Of a DNA stretch of 64,000 nt, positions 46,013 to 55,364 are shown piece by piece; the stretch's first letter is position 1; each line of letters opens with the position of its first letter. The position numbers and the translations under genes are program-made. The notes beneath the pieces were generated by a model. That model had not been told where the DNA came from. It made no database searches and was given only the letters and a program-made list of their open reading frames with translations. The DNA is from Pseudoduganella lutea. GTDB lineage: Bacteria; Pseudomonadota; Gammaproteobacteria; Burkholderiales; Burkholderiaceae_D. The stretch is taken from assembly GCF_004209755.1 (NCBI RefSeq), contig NZ_CP035913.1, positions 186,001-250,000 on the forward strand, given 5' to 3'.

Positions 46013-46447
46013 ATGGCAAACAGTATTTTTGTACCAGCATTGCGAATGCCGACGGATATCCTTGAATTGAGTTCCGTTATAAATTTTGCTTTTGCAGAAT
46101 TGGGTTTTTTGACACCGTCAGTCCGGATCGATAAACAGGGTCGAGAATCTCTATCGTTAACTGATGGCTTCATCATGATCGAAGGACAACACGACAAAGA
46201 TCAATGTTGGGTATCGATTGGCAGGTGCGACCCGAAATTTACCGGCGATGCCGAGTGCTGCATTCTTTGCGATGTAAAAACTCGCGGCAGCTGGCTTTTC
46301 GCCGCCGTGGTCGCATATGCTTTTTGCAAGGCATGGGGACGAACTGTTTTTAACGATGCAGGCGAGCTGGATGGACAAGAGACCTACTCTGCCGAATCAT
46401 TAAAAGAGGTAATCCTCAAAGCCAACCCCACCCGCCGAGACGCTTGA
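46013..46447 (+). CDS. Hypothetical island protein (144 aa)
   Basis: The frame starts at the ATG of MANSIFVPALRMPTDILELS; the longer frame from 45875 would translate the chemoreceptor scar and is rejected. The protein has no signal peptide. It contains an alpha-beta layout with FAFAELGFLTPSVRID, the strand-rich IMIEGQHDKDQCWVSIGR, two cysteines in AECCILCDVK, and a helix FAAVVAYAFCKAWGR. It does not share the LPYGL motifs of the paralogues but has the size of a single-domain immunity protein. I do not recognise it. It lies between a decayed and an intact chemoreceptor 3' end. Confidence 0.6.
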   Translation: MANSIFVPALRMPTDILELSSVINFAFAELGFLTPSVRIDKQGRESLSLTDGFIMIEGQHDKDQCWVSIGRCDPKFTGDAECCILCDVKTRGSWLFAAVVAYAFCKAWGRTVFNDAGELDGQETYSAESLKEVILKANPTRRDA

Positions 46448-46594
46448 TGCGGCATTTTCATGCATGCATCTGCTGACCTGCCCGGGACAAAATGCCAGCT
46501 GGGCTGATTCCGAGAAATAGTCACGTTCCGGAAACGAAGCTGCGCATCGCGCCACCGGCTGGTGGCGCAGTGCGTGGGAGGCGCCGCCTCGAAC

Positions 46595-48526
46595 TTACGC
46601 CCCGATCCTGAACTCTCCCACCAGCGCCACCAGCGTGGCCGCCTGCTGCTGCAGGCTCTCCGCCGCGGCAGCCGCTTCCTCGACCAGCGCGGCATTCTGC
46701 TGCGTCACGCCATCCATCTGGCCGACGGCCTGCGTGACCTGCCCAATGCCGGCGCTTTGCTCGATGCTGGCCGCGGCGATGCCGGCGATGATGTCGGCCA
46801 CGCTGCGCACGCTCGTCACCACTTCATCCATCGTGGCGCCGGCGCCCTGCACCAATGCGCTGCCGCGTTCGACCTGGGCGACGGAATCGCCGATCAGCGC
46901 CTTGATTTCCTTGGCCGCGCTGGCCGAACGTTGCGCGAGGTTGCGCACTTCGCTCGCCACCACGGCAAAGCCGCGGCCCTGTTCGCCAGCGCGCGCCGCT
47001 TCGACCGCCGCGTTCAGCGCCAGGATATTGGTCTGGAACGCGATGCCGTCGATGACGGCGATGATGTCGACCACCTTCGTCGACGATGCGTTGATGGCGG
47101 CCATCGTCTCGACCACTTCGGCCACCACGGCGCCACCCCGTGTCGCCACGCCGGAAGCATTGGCGGCCAGCTGGCGCGCCTGCGCGGCGTTGTCAGAATT
47201 CTGCTTCACGGTGCTGGTCAGTTCTTCCATCGATGCCGCCGTTTCCTCCAGCGCGCTGGCCTGCTGCTCGGTGCGCGCCGACAGGTCGGCGTTGCCCTGG
47301 CTGATTTCACTGCTGGCAACGGCCACGCTGGCGGAACTGTCGCGCACGCGCGCCAGCACCGCCTCGATCTTCGCGACGAAGGTATTGAAGCCATTGCCGA
47401 TCACGGCCAGTTCATCGTTGCCCTTTACCGCCAGGCGCTTCGTCAGGTCGGCATTGCCGCCGGCCAGTTGCGTCATCGTGCGGGCGAGTTCGCGCAGCGG
47501 CCGGGTCAGGCGGCCCAGCACGAAGACCATCACGGCGGCCGCGATGGCGGCGCACAGCACCGAGGCCATCGCCGTGTACACCATCAGTTCGTGCGCCGGC
47601 GCGGTGGCCACGCTTTTCGGGAATGCCAGGCGCACGGCCCACGGGGCCACGCCGCCGGAAATATGCAGCGGCTGCACCAGGTTGACGATGCCGTCGGCTT
47701 CGTATTCGAACGGCTGGCCGGCACGCACGGCCGCCAGGGCGGCCTGCGGCATGTCGTCGGCCTTCTTGCCGTTGCGGGCCGCGTCCGGGTGGCTGGCGTA
47801 CAGGCCTTCGTTCGACACGAGCGCCAGCCTGCCCTCTTCCACCGTCTTCAGGCCGGCAAGGATATCGCCCAGCTTCGTCAGCAGGAAGTCGGCGCTGACC
47901 ACGCCCCTGACCTGACCCGCGACAACGACGGGCGCCATCAGGGAGATCATCAGCACGTCCTTGCCGGCGACGGGATACGTGGTCGGTTCGGTGAGATAGC
48001 GCTTGCCGGTTTTCTTCGGCACGTCGTACCAGTCGTTGGCACCGGGCTTGTCGCTGAACGTGATCGGTTCGACGTGGACGCCGCCGTCGGCCTTGCGCGT
48101 GAAGTACGGCATGTAGCGGCCGGTCGCGTCGAAGCGGGGTTTCTGGCCCGCGAATTCGGCGTCGCGGCCATCGAGCGCGTTCGGCTCCATCGTCACGGAA
48201 ACGCCCAGCAGGTCATCGGAACCGCGCAGCAAGGCCTGCGACGCCGCATCGACCTGGTCGCGCGCCAGACCCTTGTCCGCCGCCAGCGCGGCGGCCACGG
48301 TGTTGGCCAGCGTGGTCGTCGAGGAATAATTCGCTTCGATGCGGCCCGACAGCGTGGCGGCGGCCGCCTCGGCGGAAACGCGCGCGAGGCGCATGGCCGC
48401 GTCCACGGCGCTGTCGCGGTTGTGCGCGCCGGTGATGATGGCCACCAGCGCCAGGCTCACGATCACAAGCGTGGTCGCGGCGAGGCTGATGCGGGCGTTC
48501 AGGGAAAGGTTGCGAAGCAAAGTCAT
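46595..48526 (-). CDS. Methyl-accepting chemotaxis protein, dCache type
   Basis: 643 residues; GGAGAG lies before the ATG at 48526. TM1 (about 10-32), a double-Cache periplasmic sensor (about 40-290, with [20 protein letters not shown] and [19 protein letters not shown]), TM2 (about 305-328), HAMP and a signalling domain. The hairpin tip is intact ([20 protein letters not shown]). The C-terminus [20 protein letters not shown] then VALVGEF is the piece duplicated at 45898-45991. dCache receptors usually sense small metabolites such as amino or organic acids. The gene points toward the island from the right, so two chemoreceptors frame it. Confidence 0.93.
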   Translation of the reverse strand: MTLLRNLSLNARISLAATTLVIVSLALVAIITGAHNRDSAVDAAMRLARVSAEAAAATLSGRIEANYSSTTTLANTVAAALAADKGLARDQVDAASQALLRGSDDLLGVSVTMEPNALDGRDAEFAGQKPRFDATGRYMPYFTRKADGGVHVEPITFSDKPGANDWYDVPKKTGKRYLTEPTTYPVAGKDVLMISLMAPVVVAGQVRGVVSADFLLTKLGDILAGLKTVEEGRLALVSNEGLYASHPDAARNGKKADDMPQAALAAVRAGQPFEYEADGIVNLVQPLHISGGVAPWAVRLAFPKSVATAPAHELMVYTAMASVLCAAIAAAVMVFVLGRLTRPLRELARTMTQLAGGNADLTKRLAVKGNDELAVIGNGFNTFVAKIEAVLARVRDSSASVAVASSEISQGNADLSARTEQQASALEETAASMEELTSTVKQNSDNAAQARQLAANASGVATRGGAVVAEVVETMAAINASSTKVVDIIAVIDGIAFQTNILALNAAVEAARAGEQGRGFAVVASEVRNLAQRSASAAKEIKALIGDSVAQVERGSALVQGAGATMDEVVTSVRSVADIIAGIAAASIEQSAGIGQVTQAVGQMDGVTQQNAALVEEAAAAAESLQQQAATLVALVGEFRIGA

Positions 48527-48573
48527 GCTGCTCTCCATCGATTGCTGAATCAGAAGGTGTGTCGGAAGGTGCG

Positions 48574-49383
48574 TCAGAACGCGCGGCTCACGCCCACGAT
48601 AGCCGTGGCCTTCGCCACGTTCGCGTAGCGCAGGTTCCCGGCGCTGTCCGCAATCCCCGTCGTGTAGGTTTTATAGATACCGGTGCGCCCCCAGGCGCGC
48701 GTGACGGCCAAGGATGCGCTCCAGCCGCCACCCAGGTCCTTCGTCACGCCGGCCTTGGCGTCGCGCCAGTTCCAGATGTCGTTGCCGGCGCCGGCCACGC
48801 GGCCGTTACCCGCGTGCAGGTTCAGCGTCCAGCCGTTGCCGAGGTCGGGATTGGCGCCCACGTCGAGGTAGCCCGTGCCGCGCGAATCGGGAATGCCGAA
48901 GAACATGGCGCTGACGGTGCGGTAGTACTTTGCATAGGCCGCGCGCCACGTGAAGCCCAGCGCCAGTTCCGCATAGTCGAAACGGTCGCCGGTGGCGCTC
49001 ATCCGCGCGCCCGGATAGGCGTAGCAATACGCCATCACGCTGTAGCCGATGGCGCCGGCGCTGCCGCTGTAGCCGCCATACAGGTCCCACTCCACGCGCC
49101 CGTCTTCCATGAAGCGGTCGCTGACCGTCGACGCCCACGTGCCGGCCGACCAGCCGTCCGGCCGCACGTAGTCGACGCCGGCCTGCACGGCGGGCTTGCC
49201 CCACGTCTGGCGGATGCCGCGCGAGACATATTGCGACACGACGCTCGTGGTCGCGGTCCATTGCGCCGCTTGCGCCTGCGGTTCCTTCTCTGCGTCGGTG
49301 TCGGAAGCGTGCGCGGCGCCCGCGAACACGGCAAGGCAAAGCACGGGCAGGAGCGCGATGCTCCACTGTTGGGCTTGATTCAT
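48574..49383 (-). CDS. TorF-family putative porin
   Basis: 269 residues with a signal peptide (about 1-27, [18 protein letters not shown]). The motif [20 protein letters not shown] is the hallmark of the TorF/Gcw_chp family of outer-membrane proteins (TIGR02001-like). The remainder alternates strands with aromatic girdles, ending [11 protein letters not shown] with a terminal Phe, as expected for a barrel inserted by the BAM machinery. The exact transport role of this family is unknown. It is upstream of the chemoreceptor gene on the same strand, separated by 47 bp, so they may be co-transcribed. Confidence 0.85.
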   Translation of the reverse strand: MNQAQQWSIALLPVLCLAVFAGAAHASDTDAEKEPQAQAAQWTATTSVVSQYVSRGIRQTWGKPAVQAGVDYVRPDGWSAGTWASTVSDRFMEDGRVEWDLYGGYSGSAGAIGYSVMAYCYAYPGARMSATGDRFDYAELALGFTWRAAYAKYYRTVSAMFFGIPDSRGTGYLDVGANPDLGNGWTLNLHAGNGRVAGAGNDIWNWRDAKAGVTKDLGGGWSASLAVTRAWGRTGIYKTYTTGIADSAGNLRYANVAKATAIVGVSRAF

Positions 49384-49639
49384 GTGATTGTCGTCAGGTA
49401 GCGGCGAACATGCCGGGGAAAAGTACCGCGCGGCGAAAGCGCCCGGTGCGGGATGTATATCCACACGGCAATAATAAACGCGATCTGTGCCTATCGCCTT
49501 GAAACGTGCGTTTACGTCCACGCCTTTTTCGCCCAGGTGCGTCGGCGATACAACAAACCGGTCAGCGGATTGATCGGGCCTGCCCTTCTGCCCGTGCATA
49601 CGGTCGGCTACACTCGGCCGTCAAATCCCCGGAGCCCCC

Positions 49640-50731
49640 ATGACACGACGCCCCGCCCCGGCAGCACTGTTGCCATCGATCCTGCTGGCCGCGCTGGCCC
49701 TGCCAGCCGGCGCCGCCGAGCCGCGCCGGCTGGCGATGCCCGACATGCCGCTGCACGATCCGTATATCGTGGCCGACAAGGCCAGCGGCACGTATTACCT
49801 GTACACGTCGAACGTGCCGTTGGTGAGCGGCGAATGCGGCATCGGCATCATGGCCTACACGAGCCGCGACCTGAAGTCATGGATGCCGCCGAAGGTGGTG
49901 TTCAGGCTGCCCGAAGGCAGTTGGGCGAACGGCGGCGCCTGGGCACCGGAAGTGCATGCGTGGCGCGGCAAGTACTATCTTTTCACCACGCTGCATAACG
50001 AGGCGGCCACCATCGCCACGCCATCAGCGTCGGGCTGGCCGGCCTACCGGCGCGGCACCGTGATGGCGGCGGCGGACCGCCCGGAAGGGCCGTTCACCGT
50101 GGCGAACGGCGGCGAGCCCATGGCACCGGCGGACCGGATGACGCTGGACGGCACGCTGTATGTGGACCGGGCCGGCAAGCCTTCCTATGTGTATGCCCAC
50201 GAGTGGATCCAGGCCGGCGACGGCACCATCGAGGCGCTGCCGCTGACCCAGGACCTTAAACCGGCCGGTCCGCCGAAACTGCTGTTCAAGGCATCGGGCG
50301 CGCCGTGGTCGAACGGGCAACGCCCGGTGGCGCCGGACGGCACGCCGGCGAAAACCAATGTCTACGTGACCGACGGGCCGCAGCTGTATCCGTCGAAGGA
50401 TGGCAGCCTGCTGATGCTGTGGTCGAGCTATGACCGCAACGGCTACGTGCAGTCGGTGGCCCGCTCCGCATCCGGCGAGCTGGCCGGCCCGTGGGAACAG
50501 CTCGAACCGATCGTGCGGCGCGATTCGGGCCACGGCATGCTGTTCGACACGTTCGACGGCAAGCGCATGCTGGTGGTGCACCGGCCCTTCAAGAACGCGC
50601 GCGGCAAGCTGTACGAGGTGCGCGATGCCGGCGGGAGGCTCGAGATCCTGAACCAGCGTGTGGACCTCGATGGCGACCATGTGATGGCGCCTTCTCCGCC
50701 GGAACGGGACCACTGCAAGCCGACGCAGTAG
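49640..50731 (+). CDS. GH43-family glycosidase, exported
   Basis: 363 residues; GGAG before the ATG; signal peptide about 1-26 (ILLAALALPAGAAE). Family-43 propeller with the general base Asp40 in PLHDPYIVAD, a second Asp in MTLDGTLYVD, and WANGGAWAPEVHAWRGKYYL. The acid position reads VTDGPQLYPSKDGS, with Asp245 where most relatives have Glu (TEGP). As I recall some GH43 subfamilies carry Asp here, so the enzyme may still be active. Substrate is not readable; arabinan or arabinogalactan side chains are plausible beside a polygalacturonase. It is convergent with the GH28 gene, 20 bp apart. Confidence 0.85.
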   Translation: MTRRPAPAALLPSILLAALALPAGAAEPRRLAMPDMPLHDPYIVADKASGTYYLYTSNVPLVSGECGIGIMAYTSRDLKSWMPPKVVFRLPEGSWANGGAWAPEVHAWRGKYYLFTTLHNEAATIATPSASGWPAYRRGTVMAAADRPEGPFTVANGGEPMAPADRMTLDGTLYVDRAGKPSYVYAHEWIQAGDGTIEALPLTQDLKPAGPPKLLFKASGAPWSNGQRPVAPDGTPAKTNVYVTDGPQLYPSKDGSLLMLWSSYDRNGYVQSVARSASGELAGPWEQLEPIVRRDSGHGMLFDTFDGKRMLVVHRPFKNARGKLYEVRDAGGRLEILNQRVDLDGDHVMAPSPPERDHCKPTQ

Positions 50732-50751
50732 CCCGCCGCCGGGGGAAGCGC

Positions 50752-52050
50752 CTAGAGCGTCAGCGGCTTGCCGTTGACGCGCACGTTCTCCAGCCGCAGG
50801 TTGCTCGCGCCCGTTGCGTCCAGCGTACCTGTCTTCAGGTCGACGTCGATATCCTTCAGCAGGATGTCGGCGATTTCCGTCTGGCCCGGATTGGGCGCGA
50901 TCTTGCCGAACGTGCCGAAGCGACCCTTGATGTCGACGAGGCTGATGTTGCGCACGACCGACTTCGGCGGCGGCGCGCCCTTCAGGTTGAAGTACTGCGT
51001 CCACGGGCGGAAAGCCACGATCAGGCCGCGTTCGGAATCGAGCGTGAGGCCGCGGAAGTGGATGTTCTCGTAATGCTGTGGCGTGTCGGCGCGCAGCTTC
51101 AGCACGGCCACGTTGGAGACGCCCGGCCCCACCTTGCAGTTTTCCACAATGACATCGCGCACGATGGTGGCTTCGCTGCCCAGCGTCATCACGCCATGAC
51201 CCCGGCGGAACTCGCAGTTACGCACGCGGATCTGTTCGACCGGCGGGCTGTCCTTGTCATCCATCGCGAACGGGCCCTTGGAACCCTTGGCGGCGATGCA
51301 GTCGTCCGTCACGGAGAAATAGCAGTTCTCGATGGTCACGCGCTGGCAGCTGTCCAGGTCCACGCCATCGGTGCTGGGTGCCTGCTTGTAGTCATCCGGC
51401 ACCTCGAAGCGCGCGCCGCGCACCGTCACGTCCTGGCAGCGGTACAGGTGCAGGTTCCAGAACTGCGAATCCTTGAACGTGACACCTTCGACGGTCACGC
51501 CGCGCGACCGCTCGATCAGCGCCAGACGGGCGCGCGGCACGCTGATGTTGGCGAAGTTGTGCGGGTCGGGCGCGGCATTGCGCAGCTGCCAGAACCGGTC
51601 CCAGATCGGCCTTCCCGCGCCGTCGAGCGTGCCTTCGCCGGAAATCACCAGGCCGTCGCAGCCGTTCGCATTGACCAGCGCCGGGTTGAAGCTGGGCGCG
51701 AAATGCCCTTCGATGCGGGTGCGCTGCGCGGGAAAATTCGACAGCTCCGTCGAGCATTTCAGCACGGCGCCCTTGTCCAGGTGCAGGTTCACCTTCGGCT
51801 TGAGGAACAATGCGCCGCTGACGAACACGCCGGCCGGCACCACCACGGTGCCGCCGCCCTGCCCGGCCGCGTGGTCGATGGCCTTCTGGATCGCGGCCGT
51901 GTTGACGGTCCGGTCGTCGGCCACGGCGCCGAATGCGGTGATGGCGAAGCGCTGGGAATCGTCCAGCGTGGCGCAGGCCGGCAGCGCAAGGAAGGGCGTG
52001 GCCAGCAGCGACAGGGTGAAACTGCGGCGGTTGAGCGGGTGGTTGGGCAT
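50752..52050 (-). CDS. GH28 polygalacturonase, probable lipoprotein
   Basis: 432 residues. The N-terminus NRRSFTLSLLATPFLALPAC has a twin Arg and a lipobox-like LPAC, so Tat export and lipid anchoring are possible. The right-handed beta-helix of family 28 shows DRTVNTAAIQKAIDHAAGQG near the start. The catalytic motifs are Asp228 in STDGVDLDS, Asp249/Asp250 in VTDDCIAAKGSKG and His285 in RRGHGVMTLGSE. The usual R-x-K is replaced by LKLRADTP. It should cleave alpha-1,4-galacturonosyl bonds; an exo form is likely because the motifs match bacterial exo-polygalacturonases. The start follows GAGG by eight bases. It links with CE8 and the UxaB-like gene. Confidence 0.9.
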   Translation of the reverse strand: MPNHPLNRRSFTLSLLATPFLALPACATLDDSQRFAITAFGAVADDRTVNTAAIQKAIDHAAGQGGGTVVVPAGVFVSGALFLKPKVNLHLDKGAVLKCSTELSNFPAQRTRIEGHFAPSFNPALVNANGCDGLVISGEGTLDGAGRPIWDRFWQLRNAAPDPHNFANISVPRARLALIERSRGVTVEGVTFKDSQFWNLHLYRCQDVTVRGARFEVPDDYKQAPSTDGVDLDSCQRVTIENCYFSVTDDCIAAKGSKGPFAMDDKDSPPVEQIRVRNCEFRRGHGVMTLGSEATIVRDVIVENCKVGPGVSNVAVLKLRADTPQHYENIHFRGLTLDSERGLIVAFRPWTQYFNLKGAPPPKSVVRNISLVDIKGRFGTFGKIAPNPGQTEIADILLKDIDVDLKTGTLDATGASNLRLENVRVNGKPLTL

Positions 52051-52242
52051 GCCGGACCTCATGGGAATGGACCGGCCATGGTAGAGCCGTACTGCCCGGC
52101 AGGCCAGCGCCGCAGGCCATTCAGTCAGGAACTTGATCCATTGCGCGATATCCGTTCGGGCATCCCTGGGCCGGCAAAAGTGATTGGCGCGCGGGGCGGG
52201 GCTGATGGCACACTCGCCGCACCATAACGATATCCTCGAGAC

Positions 52243-53265
52243 ATGCCCTACCGTACCCTCCCCGTGCTTGCCGCCCTGGTCTTCTCCACCGCCGGCGCCG
52301 CCCCCGTGTTCGACAATCCCCTGGTGACGCAGCGTGCCGATCCCCACGTGACCCTGCAGGCCGATGGCTATTACTACCTGACCGCGACGGCGCCTGAATA
52401 CGACCGCATCGAGGTGCGCCGCGCGCGCGACCTGAACGGGATCGGCAAGGGCGAGAGCAAGGTCGTCTGGCGCAAGCATGCTTCCGGGGAGATGGCGGCC
52501 AGTATCTGGGCGCCCGAGATGCACCGCATCGACGGCAAGTGGTACATCTATTTCACCGCCGGCCGCTCCGATGCGCCGATGGACATCCGCCTGTATGTGC
52601 TCGAGAACGACGCCGCCAATCCGCTCGAGGGCACGTGGCGCGAGCGCGGGCAGCTCAAGACGGGCTGGGAAATGTTCGCGCTCGACGCCACCACGTTCGC
52701 CCTGGACGGCCGGCGCTACCTGCTGTGGACCCAGCGCCCGCCCAAGTCGGACAAGCACATGACGGCCGTGTACATCGCGGAAATGGATACGCCGCTGTCG
52801 ATCAAGGGCCCGGCAACCCTGCTGACCACGCCCGAACATCCGTGGGAAAAGGTGAAGTTCGACGTCAACGAGGCGCCGGCCGTGCTGGTGAAGAACGGCC
52901 GCGTGTTCGTCACCTATTCGGCCAGCGCCACGGATGCGAACTATGCGCTGGGCATGGTCACGGCCGATGCCAGGGCGAACCTGCTCGATGCGAAGTCGTG
53001 GACGAAGTCGCCGAAGCCCGTCTTCGCGAGCAGCAAGGCCACCGGCCAGTATGGCCCGGGGCACAACTCGTTCACCACCACACCCGATGGCAAGACCGAC
53101 ATCCTCGTCTACCACGCGCGCGGCTACGAGCATATCCCCGGGGATTCGCTGCACGATCCGAACCGCCATACCCGCGCGCAGGCGATCGCATGGCGGGCGG
53201 ACGGCACGCCGGACTTCGGCGAACCGGTGGCGGACAAGAAGGCGCCGGCGGTTGCCCGGCAATAG
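52243..53265 (+). CDS. GH43-family glycosidase, arabinofuranosidase-like
   Basis: 340 residues with a short signal peptide (1-19, VLAALVFSTAGAA). Family-43 signature positions are Asp33 in QRADPHVTL, Asp148 in FALDATTFALDG and Glu210 in DVNEAPAVLVKNGR, with SIWAPEMHRIDGKWYIYFTA in blade 2 and GQYGPGHNSFTT near the end. The form resembles GH43 enzymes of the alpha-L-arabinofuranosidase type. It is divergent from the GH28 gene across about 190 bp, which may share regulation. There is no strong ribosome-binding site before the ATG. Ligand and cellular location (periplasm) are inferred from the signal and family. Confidence 0.87.
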   Translation: MPYRTLPVLAALVFSTAGAAPVFDNPLVTQRADPHVTLQADGYYYLTATAPEYDRIEVRRARDLNGIGKGESKVVWRKHASGEMAASIWAPEMHRIDGKWYIYFTAGRSDAPMDIRLYVLENDAANPLEGTWRERGQLKTGWEMFALDATTFALDGRRYLLWTQRPPKSDKHMTAVYIAEMDTPLSIKGPATLLTTPEHPWEKVKFDVNEAPAVLVKNGRVFVTYSASATDANYALGMVTADARANLLDAKSWTKSPKPVFASSKATGQYGPGHNSFTTTPDGKTDILVYHARGYEHIPGDSLHDPNRHTRAQAIAWRADGTPDFGEPVADKKAPAVARQ

Positions 53266-53279
53266 ACTGCCACTATCGC

Positions 53280-53717
53280 TCAAGGCCGTGTTGGGGCACG
53301 CTCGCGGATCCAGTAGAAATACAGGTCGCGGGCGCCGCCGGCAACGTCCACGGTGACCCGGCGCCGCTGTTCGACGCCCCGGGACGTGGCCACCACCGTG
53401 TAGGTACCGGGCGGCACCTTCAGGAAGACCAGCGGCCCGCTGCCTTGCAGCGCGAACACCCGGCCCCGCCGGACGTCGTCGACCGTCAGTGCCACATTGG
53501 CCACCATCGCGTTTGAATCGTGCACGCCAAAGACGAGGCGCAGGTTGTAGTCGTCGCGCCGGGTGGCCAGCGCGGTGCGTTCGGCCGCGCTGGCGCCGCC
53601 GCTTGCATACGGGATCTTGCCGCTGGCGTCACCTGGCGCCCGCCCCTGTGCCGGCAGAGCGCACGCCGGCACCAGGCAAGCCAGCGCCACGCACAGGATT
53701 CGTCGGATGTGTTTCAT
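53280..53717 (-). CDS. Exported protein with carboxypeptidase-regulatory-like domain
   Basis: 145 residues; GGAG precedes the ATG. The signal peptide (about 1-22, VALACLVPACALPAQG) has a possible lipobox with Cys near residue 15-18. The C-terminal half is a beta-sandwich-like unit: VANVALTVDDVRRGRVFAL, then FLKVPPGTYTVVATSRG and a final FYWIRERAP. This resembles small transthyretin-like regulatory domains (CarboxypepD_reg). No catalytic residues are evident. The gene is convergent with the GH43 gene, 14 bp away. I cannot give a function. Confidence 0.6.
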   Translation of the reverse strand: MKHIRRILCVALACLVPACALPAQGRAPGDASGKIPYASGGASAAERTALATRRDDYNLRLVFGVHDSNAMVANVALTVDDVRRGRVFALQGSGPLVFLKVPPGTYTVVATSRGVEQRRRVTVDVAGGARDLYFYWIRERAPTRP

Positions 53718-53902
53718 GCAATCTCCTGGCGGTGGGAGCGGCCGCTCCACGTTCCACCAGCGCCATGGTACGCCAAAGCGTCGCGGCACTGCCGGCACAG
53801 GGCGTGTGCCGGCACCCGCGGGTCCCCGCAGCCGCGATTACCCTCTACAATCGCGCAGTCCGTCCTTCGTCCGAGCATCCATTGACCGAGCTGGCCACCG
53901 CC

Positions 53903-55129
53903 ATGAAAACCACCCGCAAGACGCCGTCCGCCGGGGCGCTGCTCGCGGCCGCGTGCGACATCGTGGCCGGTGGCGGCGGCCTGCATGCGCTGGCGCTGCG
54001 GCCGCTGGCCCAGAAACTGGGCGTTTCCGTGACCGTGCTCGCCACGCATTTTGGCGACCGGGCCGGCGTGCTCGCGGCCATCTGTCGGGCCGCCAGCGCC
54101 AGCGACGCCGTGCCGTTCGAGCGCTGGCGCGCGACGCTGGCGGCCATGGGTGCCATGACGCCAGCGATGGCCGCCGACCTGGCCGAGGCGATGCTGGAGG
54201 AAGAAGCCACGGCGCGGCGGGCGCTCTCGATGCTGTACGTGGCCATGCTGCATGCCAGCGCCTCGGACCCGTCGCTGCGCCCGGCGTTTGCGGGCTGGGC
54301 CGGGCAACGCCGCGGCTTCTGGGATGAATTCGGCCGCAGGGCCGGCATTCCCGGGCCGATGCTGGCCTGCGGCTGGTGGCACGGCTACGCGATCGCCGAG
54401 CAGTTCTACGGGCTCGCCCTGGATGGCAACCTGCCCTACCGGATGCTGCGCCGGCTCTGCCTGCAGCGCCTGTTCGCCGGCCCGGCCGCGGGGTCGGCGG
54501 CGGCGGCGGAAGATGCGCTGTTCGTCCACGCGGGCGAACGCATGCGCCACGCGATGGAGCCGCCCGCGGCCGGCGCCGATAGCGCACGCGTGCCCGCATG
54601 GCTGGCACCGGCGGCGCGCGCCTGCGGCATGCGCCTGGCCGCCGAGGGCATCGGCGGCCTGACGCACCGGGCGGTGGCGGCGGACATCGGCATTGCCCAC
54701 ACCACGCTGAGCTACCGCTTCCCCACGCAGCACCATCTCGTGCTGGCCGGGCTGGCGTCGATCACCGCCCACGTGCTCGGCGCCGTCGATGGCCCCGGCC
54801 TGGACGACGTGCAGCGCCTGCGCAGCGAGGGCGACGGCCGCAAGCTGGACCTGGCGCGCGCCAACTGCGCGGTTGCGCTGGCCGCCACGCACATGCCCGA
54901 ACTCGTGCCGCACACGGCGCACATGCGCAGCCGGCGCGGCATCCATCTGGCCAGGGTGTTCCGGAAATACCTGCCCGACACGCCCGGCATCGACGCGCTC
55001 TGCGCACAGGTGGTGTCGCTGGGATTGACGGGGCTGATCAACAGCCTGCCACCGGGCGACGCATGCGAACAGTCGGTGCAGGCGGCGTTCACCGCCGCCG
55101 CCCGGTGGCTGCAGGACCGCCACCGATAG
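53903..55129 (+). CDS. Regulator with two TetR-like units in one chain
   Basis: 408 residues, twice the usual TetR length. Two N-terminal-type TetR DNA-binding units can be read. The first is at about 15-60, with LRPLAQKLGVSVTVLATHFG as helix-turn-helix and GDRAGVLAAI after it. The second is at about 240-285, with LTHRAVAADIGIAHTTLSYR and FPTQHHLVLAGL, the classic T-x-x-x-[FY] turn. Each is followed by a helical stretch that would be a ligand/dimer domain. It may be a natural fusion of two tandem regulators. The start ATG at 53903 is chosen from the beginning of the first unit; the frame extends upstream over non-conserved sequence. No obvious target gene or operator was found beside it. Confidence 0.8.
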   Translation: MKTTRKTPSAGALLAAACDIVAGGGGLHALALRPLAQKLGVSVTVLATHFGDRAGVLAAICRAASASDAVPFERWRATLAAMGAMTPAMAADLAEAMLEEEATARRALSMLYVAMLHASASDPSLRPAFAGWAGQRRGFWDEFGRRAGIPGPMLACGWWHGYAIAEQFYGLALDGNLPYRMLRRLCLQRLFAGPAAGSAAAAEDALFVHAGERMRHAMEPPAAGADSARVPAWLAPAARACGMRLAAEGIGGLTHRAVAADIGIAHTTLSYRFPTQHHLVLAGLASITAHVLGAVDGPGLDDVQRLRSEGDGRKLDLARANCAVALAATHMPELVPHTAHMRSRRGIHLARVFRKYLPDTPGIDALCAQVVSLGLTGLINSLPPGDACEQSVQAAFTAAARWLQDRHR

Positions 55130-55171
55130 AACAGGGCACCCGCCTGCTTCCTGACCGCAGGCACCAAGGCC

Positions 55172-55218
55172 GAGCCTGTGTCCACCTTGGGGTCAACCCC
55201 AAAAATGGACACGGGCTC
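55172..55218. repeat. Cruciform repeat unit 1
   Basis: Outer arms GAGCCTGTGTCCA and TGGACACGGGCTC and inner arms GGGGT/ACCCC around a 2-base centre form a nested dyad. It lies between the double TetR gene and a convergent lipoprotein gene, so it may act as a bidirectional transcription end. It is related to unit 2 at 55265. Confidence 0.75.
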
Positions 55219-55264
55219 GGCAGTCGCAACCGTGGTCAACGTGCTTTCCAACGACGTTAGTGTC

Positions 55265-55310
55265 GAGCTCGTGTCCGATTCCGGGGTTGACCCCATGGTG
55301 GACACGAGCT
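55265..55310. repeat. Cruciform repeat unit 2
   Basis: Outer arms AGCTCGTGTCC and GGACACGAGCT and inner GGGGT-TG-ACCCC repeat the design of unit 1, with GTGTCC and GGGGT/ACCCC shared. Unit spacing is about 93 bp start to start. Both are followed by GGCAGT. This pattern indicates a family of small palindromic repeats. Confidence 0.75.
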
Positions 55311-55364
55311 GGGCAGTTGCTGCATGGGATTTCGGGCGGCATGGCCCTGCCGTGTGGCTGGCGA

